Origin: Clostridia bacterium
Lineage (GTDB): Bacteria; Aerophobota; Aerophobia; Aerophobales; AE-B3A
Length of the DNA: 10,448 nucleotides
Reading direction: 5' to 3'
NCBI GenBank assembly: GCA_009618505.1
Contig: WJOQ01000048.1
Coordinates: 1-10,448, forward strand
The position numbers and the translations under genes are program-made. Numbering within the stretch: position 1 is the stretch's first letter; each line of letters begins with the position of its first letter. A model generated the notes under the pieces. It was not told the DNA's origin and made no database searches. It saw only the letters and a program-made list of their open reading frames with translations. Shown here piece after piece: positions 6,144 to 10,448 of this stretch.

Positions 6144-7682
6144 ATGGCAAAATCTAAGTTCCGTGGTAAGACTCCGGAATCCGAGGCCCGGCAATCGGCT
6201 AACCTTCGGCAAGGTGGTGGGTTCAAACTGGGTAAGAAAAAGACCCTTTTCCTCAAAGATCCTCGCAACCTTGATATAAGGTATTTCATAGAGAATCACT
6301 ATATCCTGGAGAACGGGAAGCCCCTCAAGTTGGAGCAATATGAGAGGGAGATCCTTGACTCCTTATATCCTCTGAATGGTAGGAGACGTTTTGACCTGGC
6401 CTGTATCGGCCTGTGCAAGAAGCAAGGGAAGACGACTTTTCTGGGAGGGATCTGTCTTTGGGAATTGCTGTTCAGTCCTTCTCTGGCCCCAGAAATCTAT
6501 AATTGCTCAGGAGACAAGGACCAGGCCAGGCTCTTGTTCAAGAAAAGCTCAAAGGCGGTCAAGCGAAGCAAAGAGATGAGCAAAGTCTGCAAGGTTTTAT
6601 CGGATGAGATCACCTGTCCGGCCAGGGAATCAACCTATCAATGTCTTTCAGCAGACGTTGACTCAGCGGAGGGTAAGAACCCCTCTCTGGTGGTAATGGA
6701 CGAATTTGCCACTTCTTCTTTTGAGCTTTTTACCGCTCTTCAGACCGGGAGGGCAGCCCGGGAAGGAAGAGGCGAATCTAGTTTGGCAATCCTCATCGGG
6801 ACGGCAGGGTGGGATTTGACCTCCGAATTTTATAAATTATATCAAAAGGGATTGAGAAAGGAAGATCCTTTTATGTATTTCTTCTGGAGCCACGAACAAC
6901 TAGCCTCTTTTTCTTCTCCTGGCTTTCTGGCCCGGATGAGACGCAGGCTCCAGCCACAAGTCTATCAACGTTACTATGAGAACAAATGGAAGCAGGGGTC
7001 GGGTAGTTTTGTCACCCAGGAAGACATAGGGCGTTGCCTGGATTCCTCCCTTTCACCCCAGGGGAAGGGTAAGCCTGGCTTTCGTTATATCCTGGCCTGC
7101 GACCTGGGCTTGACTAAGGATAGAAGCGTCACAACCATAGTCCACAAGGACAAGGACAGGATCATACTGGACTCCATTAGGGTTTGGGAAGGATCTCCTA
7201 ACGATCCGGTCCTGATCGGTGACATCGAGGAGGACGCAAGGGCGTCTTATAAGAACTTTTCCATGGCTAAGATTGTGGTTGATCCCTGGCAGCTAAAGGG
7301 GACGGTAGAGAAGTTCAAGAAAGAGGGCTACAAGATCGAGGAGTTCACCTTTTCAGGCAATAATATAGCCAAATTGTCAAGCAACCTCTACTACCTGATC
7401 CACAACGGACTTTTGAGGTTTTGGAATGATCCGGACCTGGTAGGAGAGCTTCTGTCAGTCCAGGCCACAGAAAAGAGCTACGGGACCCGGATTGACCACC
7501 GCAGCGGGCAATTCAATGATAGGGTGATTTCTCTCGGAATGGCTGCCCTGGGGGCCACCCAGATTAAAGAGATTCGGCCCGGTAGGGTCTATGTCAATAA
7601 GGGTGAGCCACTTATGGATCACGAGATTGATGCTTTGAACGCAAGGCGCGAACCCGGGAAGGGTCACGTTTATATTGGCTAA
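6144..7682 (+). CDS. terL: Phage terminase large subunit (TerL)
   Basis: DNA-packaging motor and nuclease of 512 residues that binds the portal, pumps DNA into the prohead and cuts concatemers. The N-terminal ATPase shows Walker A GLCKKQGKT (89-97), Walker B LVVMDE (182-187) and a coupling motif GTA (219-221). The C-terminal RNase-H-like nuclease shows its acidic triad at Asp320 (ACDLG), Asp380 (VVDPW) and Asp459 (FNDRV). Length and motif order fit complete HK97-type large terminases. The ATG is preceded by AAGGAG at 6129-6134. Portal follows after 23 bases, as usual in head modules. No small terminase gene is recognisable before it; the upstream neighbour is the methyltransferase. Confidence 0.93.
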   Translation: MAKSKFRGKTPESEARQSANLRQGGGFKLGKKKTLFLKDPRNLDIRYFIENHYILENGKPLKLEQYEREILDSLYPLNGRRRFDLACIGLCKKQGKTTFLGGICLWELLFSPSLAPEIYNCSGDKDQARLLFKKSSKAVKRSKEMSKVCKVLSDEITCPARESTYQCLSADVDSAEGKNPSLVVMDEFATSSFELFTALQTGRAAREGRGESSLAILIGTAGWDLTSEFYKLYQKGLRKEDPFMYFFWSHEQLASFSSPGFLARMRRRLQPQVYQRYYENKWKQGSGSFVTQEDIGRCLDSSLSPQGKGKPGFRYILACDLGLTKDRSVTTIVHKDKDRIILDSIRVWEGSPNDPVLIGDIEEDARASYKNFSMAKIVVDPWQLKGTVEKFKKEGYKIEEFTFSGNNIAKLSSNLYYLIHNGLLRFWNDPDLVGELLSVQATEKSYGTRIDHRSGQFNDRVISLGMAALGATQIKEIRPGRVYVNKGEPLMDHEIDALNARREPGKGHVYIG

Positions 7683-7705
7683 TGATTAGGAGGTGAAAAT
7701 ATAAA

Positions 7706-9217
7706 ATGAATCTTAATTTTTGGAAAAAAGAGCCCGAGAGGGCAATCAAAGAGGAAAAAGAACCGATTGAGAAAAAGGTGGGTAAGGTGTTTATTGCCAC
7801 TTCAACTGGAGAGATCTTCCCTTTTGCTCCCTGGAAGAAGAAAAAGTTTGAGAAATCGAGCAAGCAATTGGCTGAGGAGAGGAAGTGGCAGGATGTCGAG
7901 GGTCTTGTGTCGAGGCCCTACGAACCGAGCTCACTGGCAAGGTTGGTATCAAGGCAGCCCACGTTGGCCTCTTGCATATCTGTCATTGCTCAGGATGTAA
8001 GCTCCACCGGCTATAATCTCATAGCCAAAAGCGAGGCTGAGGTCGAGGACAAGGAAGGGAAGAAGGCCCTGGAGGATGAGCGTAGGCTTCTAAATGGATT
8101 TCTGCAACAGCCAAATTCCGATGATTCTCTTAAGGAAGTGATCTCTAATTTTATCGAAGATTACAACACATACGGTTATGCAGCCTGGGAATGTAGCAGA
8201 AACGGCAAGGGAGATTTAGATGGAATCTATGGGGTTAGAGCTTCTACCCTTTGGGTCCACAGGTCAAGAGAGAAGTATTGCCAGAGGGTCGAGTGGGACA
8301 AAAAAGTTTGGTTCAAGAAATTTGATCTCGAGAAGAACTTCCACCTAAAGACTGGTGAGGAAGGGGACTACGAGGAGGAGAACAGGGCCAACGAGCTGAT
8401 ATTCAAAAAAAGGTATGGCAGCTCGGGCTTTTACGGAGACCCTCCCTGGCTTAGTGCGATCGGGGCGGTGGTTACTTTGATAGCAATAGAAGAAGCGAAT
8501 CAAAGCTGGTTCATTAACAGCGGAATCCCGTCATTCATCGTAAAATTGGAAGGGATGTATAATGAAAACGTCTCGAAAACAATAACTCAATTCTTAACTA
8601 CTGAGTGCCGCGGGCCTGAGAATATGGGAAAGACAATGGTTCTTGAGTTACCTGATGGAGGCAAGGCTACATTTGAACCGATAGGAGAAAAGGCAAGAGA
8701 GGCTTCATATCGGCTGTATATCAGCAATCTGCGCCAGGATGTGATGGGCACAATGCACGTGGTTCCTTACAAAATTGGGATTTTCGAGGCGGGTCGCTTG
8801 TCCGGGAATATGGCGGAGAGTGCCCTTTCAAACTACATCGATTCAACAATTGAGCCCCTCGAATCCATGGTGGAAAATACCTTCAACAACAAGATTCTGC
8901 CTGCTGTTTTAGGAAAAGAACCATCGTTTAGATTTGAGTTGGAGAACGTTGATCGAGGGGACTTAGAAAAAAGAGTGGACGTATATTCAAAACTATTTTC
9001 TTGTGGATCTCTCACGCCCAACCAAATAATTGAAAAACTGGGCCTGGGTGAAACTTTCCCGGGTGGGGATGAGCATTACGTCTCAAGCTCCTATATCAGT
9101 ATTGGTGAAACTCAATTTGAGAAAGAAGATAGCGAGTTTTTCAAAGGGGTCAAGAAGCTAACAGACCTAAGAAAAGACATCAAGAAAATCCAAACTAGAG
9201 GAGATGGTGATAAATAA
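7706..9217 (+). CDS. Phage portal protein (HK97/PBSX-type)
   Basis: Portal protein of 503 residues, expected to form the dodecameric ring at one capsid vertex through which DNA enters and to which terminase and neck proteins dock. The first 60 residues are charged and low-complexity. The conserved portal core starts around residue 75 (RQPTLASCISVIAQDVSS) and includes YNTYGYAAWECSRN, the RYGSSGFYGDPPWLSAIGAV segment and the stem/crown region with NLRQDVMGTMHVVPYKIG. It ends near SLTPNQIIEKLGLG. The conserved SSGFYGDPPW resembles the usual YG-SPL turn of this family. TAGGAGGTGA at 7687-7696 is a near-perfect ribosome site. The stop overlaps the start of the next gene by one base, so the two are probably translated together. 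Confidence 0.92.
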   Translation: MNLNFWKKEPERAIKEEKEPIEKKVGKVFIATSTGEIFPFAPWKKKKFEKSSKQLAEERKWQDVEGLVSRPYEPSSLARLVSRQPTLASCISVIAQDVSSTGYNLIAKSEAEVEDKEGKKALEDERRLLNGFLQQPNSDDSLKEVISNFIEDYNTYGYAAWECSRNGKGDLDGIYGVRASTLWVHRSREKYCQRVEWDKKVWFKKFDLEKNFHLKTGEEGDYEEENRANELIFKKRYGSSGFYGDPPWLSAIGAVVTLIAIEEANQSWFINSGIPSFIVKLEGMYNENVSKTITQFLTTECRGPENMGKTMVLELPDGGKATFEPIGEKAREASYRLYISNLRQDVMGTMHVVPYKIGIFEAGRLSGNMAESALSNYIDSTIEPLESMVENTFNNKILPAVLGKEPSFRFELENVDRGDLEKRVDVYSKLFSCGSLTPNQIIEKLGLGETFPGGDEHYVSSSYISIGETQFEKEDSEFFKGVKKLTDLRKDIKKIQTRGDGDK

Positions 9218-9705
9218 TGGCAACAAGGCATTTGCGTGACATAGATATCGAGGAGATTAGCCTCGTTTCAAAAGCAGCCACGGGAAAGAAGTTTTATATA
9301 GTAAAAAATCAAGGAGGTGCAAAACAGATGGAATTAAAAGACTTTTTGATTGAATTTCTGGAAGATGAAGATGTGGAGGATTTCCAGAAGGCTGAGAATG
9401 AAGGCAAGCTGAAGGAGAAGCTACAGGAGGCCCTGAAGGAAATCAAAGTATTCCAGGATGATCTACCAGACAGCTTACGCAAGGCAATCGGGGTTTTGGC
9501 CCTGTGGGCCTACAAAGGATACGGATATCCTGCTGCCGGGAAGAAGCCTGTCAAAAAGGATGATCCTTTCTACTGGAAATCCTTCGATACTGGCAACGGC
9601 AAGGAAGAAATCGAGAAGATCAAGAAGCGGCGCAGCGGAGGAGGGGATAAATTCCCGTCCATTACTCAGAGGTTATTTGGGGATCCAGAAGATGATGAGG
9701 ACTAG
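9217..9705 (+). CDS. Prohead/scaffold-like phage protein with XkdF-like N-terminus
   Basis: Small phage head protein of 162 residues, function not certain. Residues 9-30 (IDIEEISLVSKAATGKKFYIVK) resemble the opening strands of XkdF-type prohead proteins next to portal genes. However, the protein lacks the rest of a protease domain. The remainder has an acidic helix (43-77), an SLRKAIGVLALWAYKGYGYP segment and an acidic end, PEDDED. It could be a scaffold, a capsid assembly factor or a remnant of the protease. The ATG overlaps the portal stop (TAATG). AGAGGAG upstream is far (13 bases), so coupling is likely. Met38 at 9328 is preceded by a perfect AAGGAGGTG at 9311-9319, so a 125-residue product may be made as well. 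Confidence 0.6.
   Translation: MATRHLRDIDIEEISLVSKAATGKKFYIVKNQGGAKQMELKDFLIEFLEDEDVEDFQKAENEGKLKEKLQEALKEIKVFQDDLPDSLRKAIGVLALWAYKGYGYPAAGKKPVKKDDPFYWKSFDTGNGKEEIEKIKKRRSGGGDKFPSITQRLFGDPEDDED
9311..9330 (+). promoter_or_regulatory. Internal ribosome binding site and in-frame start inside the prohead/scaffold gene
   Basis: AAGGAGGTG at 9311-9319 is a full anti-16S match located eight bases before the in-frame ATG at 9328-9330 (Met38 of the 162-residue product). It is better than the site for the annotated start. It would give a shorter 125-residue protein lacking the XkdF-like N-terminus. The alternative is that this is the only start used and the first 37 residues are not made, but the first 37 residues look like a real conserved domain. 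Confidence 0.6.
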
Positions 9706-9749
9706 ACTTAATCAACAAGGTTGAGTGTTCAACTCAGGAGGTGATATAA

Positions 9750-10319
9750 TTGGCTAAAATAGACGACAAGATCAGCCTTGCGGAGCGCAAACTGGAGGAA
9801 ACAAAGGCTAAGTTTGAGGCTGATAAGGCCGATCTGACGAGTTTAATTAAGCAACGGGCCAAACTTGAGGCTGAGGCGGTTTTCGATAACAAGCAAGACG
9901 GCAAAAGAATTATAAAAATTGACAGACAGAGGGACAGGCTGCGCTCACAACTGGAGATTTATCCTGATCTGATTAAGGAAATGGAATCGAGGGTCGAGGC
10001 TTCAAAAAAAGAAAAGGAGGAGGGGATCCTCAAGCAGAATCTAATCCGGCAAAGGAAAGTGGCCAAGGAGATCGAGGAGAAGAGCCGGGAGCTGGTCGCC
10101 ACTTTGGGCAAAGCGGACGAGATAAACACCTCCCTGACAAAACTATGGGAGCAGTGTTCTGGCCTGGCGAAGCTGACCAACCAAAGGGTAATTTCCCCTC
10201 ACGTCACGGGGGGATCGCAGGGCACCCTGAAGCAGCTTTACGGCATAATCAAGTGGGAAGTGGAAGAAGGCAAGTCACGGCCTTCCCCTCGTTTTCCGTC
10301 CCCCGGGCCGCCGATTTAG
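9750..10319 (+). CDS. Coiled-coil phage structural or scaffold-like protein (TTG start)
   Basis: Unrecognised protein of 189 residues placed after the portal and prohead genes. Residues 1-135 are rich in Lys, Glu, Ala and Leu with heptad-like spacing and almost no proline, predicting a long coiled coil. Residues 136-172 look like a small globular end, and the last 15 (RPSPRFPSPGPP) are proline-rich. Coiled-coil proteins in this position are often capsid scaffolds or head assembly factors. The start is a TTG with AGGAGGTGA at 9736-9744, five bases away, so it should be translated well; no ATG fits better. The 3' part is more GC-rich than the rest of the gene. Confidence 0.6.
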   Translation: MAKIDDKISLAERKLEETKAKFEADKADLTSLIKQRAKLEAEAVFDNKQDGKRIIKIDRQRDRLRSQLEIYPDLIKEMESRVEASKKEKEEGILKQNLIRQRKVAKEIEEKSRELVATLGKADEINTSLTKLWEQCSGLAKLTNQRVISPHVTGGSQGTLKQLYGIIKWEVEEGKSRPSPRFPSPGPPI

Positions 10320-10339
10320 ACATTCTGAAAAATATAAAG

Positions 10340-10393
10340 CCCCTGGCATTTAGCTCCTGGAGGACGAGGGCGCCATTGAGGCTACGCCAGGGG
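10340..10393. repeat. 8-bp inverted repeat after the coiled-coil gene
   Basis: CCCCTGGC at 10340-10347 pairs perfectly with GCCAGGGG at 10386-10393 across a 38-base GC-rich interior. No T-run follows, so it is not a standard terminator. The window ends 55 bases later without a recognisable gene. It may belong to a leader of the next head gene or be an RNA structure. Confidence 0.3.
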
Positions 10394-10448
10394 AACTTGA
10401 TCTCGTGGCCTCATAAAACCTCGCAATCCCGGGGCGGTGGCAAGCACA

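Noticed and set aside
6063..6338. 91-codon - strand frame across the terminase start
   Set aside because: It overlaps the terminase ribosome site and N-terminus, has no ribosome site and no recognisable product.
9458..9724. 88-codon + frame overlapping the prohead/scaffold gene
   Set aside because: No ribosome site, arginine- and serine-rich, and contained almost entirely in the better supported gene.
10145..10448. Open + frame of about 100 codons running off the right edge
   Set aside because: It starts without a ribosome site inside the coiled-coil gene and the translation is Arg/Pro/Gly-rich with no family resemblance. GC-rich sequence leaves such frames open by chance. Kept only as an oddity in the findings.
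10394..10448. tRNA-like T-arm sequence near the right edge (GCAATCCCGGGGC)
   Set aside because: No acceptor stem, anticodon arm or D-arm could be fitted around it.

Overview
This window looks like part of a tailed-phage (siphovirus-like, HK97-type head) genome, or a prophage / phage-plasmid, from a bacterium I cannot name. All supportable genes lie on the + strand, are tightly packed, and have bacterial-type signals: sigma70-like TTGACA/TATAAT promoters and AGGAGG-type ribosome binding sites. The two SpoVG-family proteins occur in Firmicutes, spirochaetes and several uncultivated lineages and their phages. That fits a host outside the classic enterobacteria but does not identify it.

Layout. 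1-265: unassigned leader with an inverted repeat and no clear gene. 266-856: small protein with a C-terminal four-cysteine zinc finger. 866-1015: near-perfect promoter followed by a short structured RNA ending in a U-tract, either a small RNA or an attenuator. 1052-3621: overlapping operon of two SpoVG paralogs and a 680-residue primase-helicase (AEP/RepB-type primase, RecA-like RepA-type ATPase, C-terminal helix-turn-helix). 3593-3935: dense cluster of ten exact copies of CTTAACTT/AAGTTAAG, many paired as inverted repeats, which I interpret as the replication origin. 3940-4243: more palindromes, a 28-bp dif/lox-like site, and a strong promoter with an overlapping inverted repeat. 4244-4795: tyrosine recombinase reduced to its catalytic domain. 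4959-6050: adenine-specific DNA methyltransferase with a phage-type N-terminal domain. 6144-10319: packaging and head genes: large terminase, portal, a small prohead/scaffold-like protein with a second internal in-frame start, and a coiled-coil protein. 10320-10448: unassigned, GC-rich end.

How it may work together. The left half carries its own initiator/primase-helicase beside an iteron array, then a recombinase with a possible resolution site. This resembles the replicate-and-resolve module of a plasmid. It is joined directly to a head-packaging module, so the element may replicate extrachromosomally as a phage-plasmid, with the recombinase resolving multimers or integrating the element. 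This is inference. No partition genes, repressor, lysis or tail genes lie in this window, and no small terminase is recognisable. The most interesting points are the iteron/hairpin origin, the dif-like site beside the minimal recombinase, the structured leader RNA before the SpoVG pair, and the nested start inside the prohead/scaffold gene.
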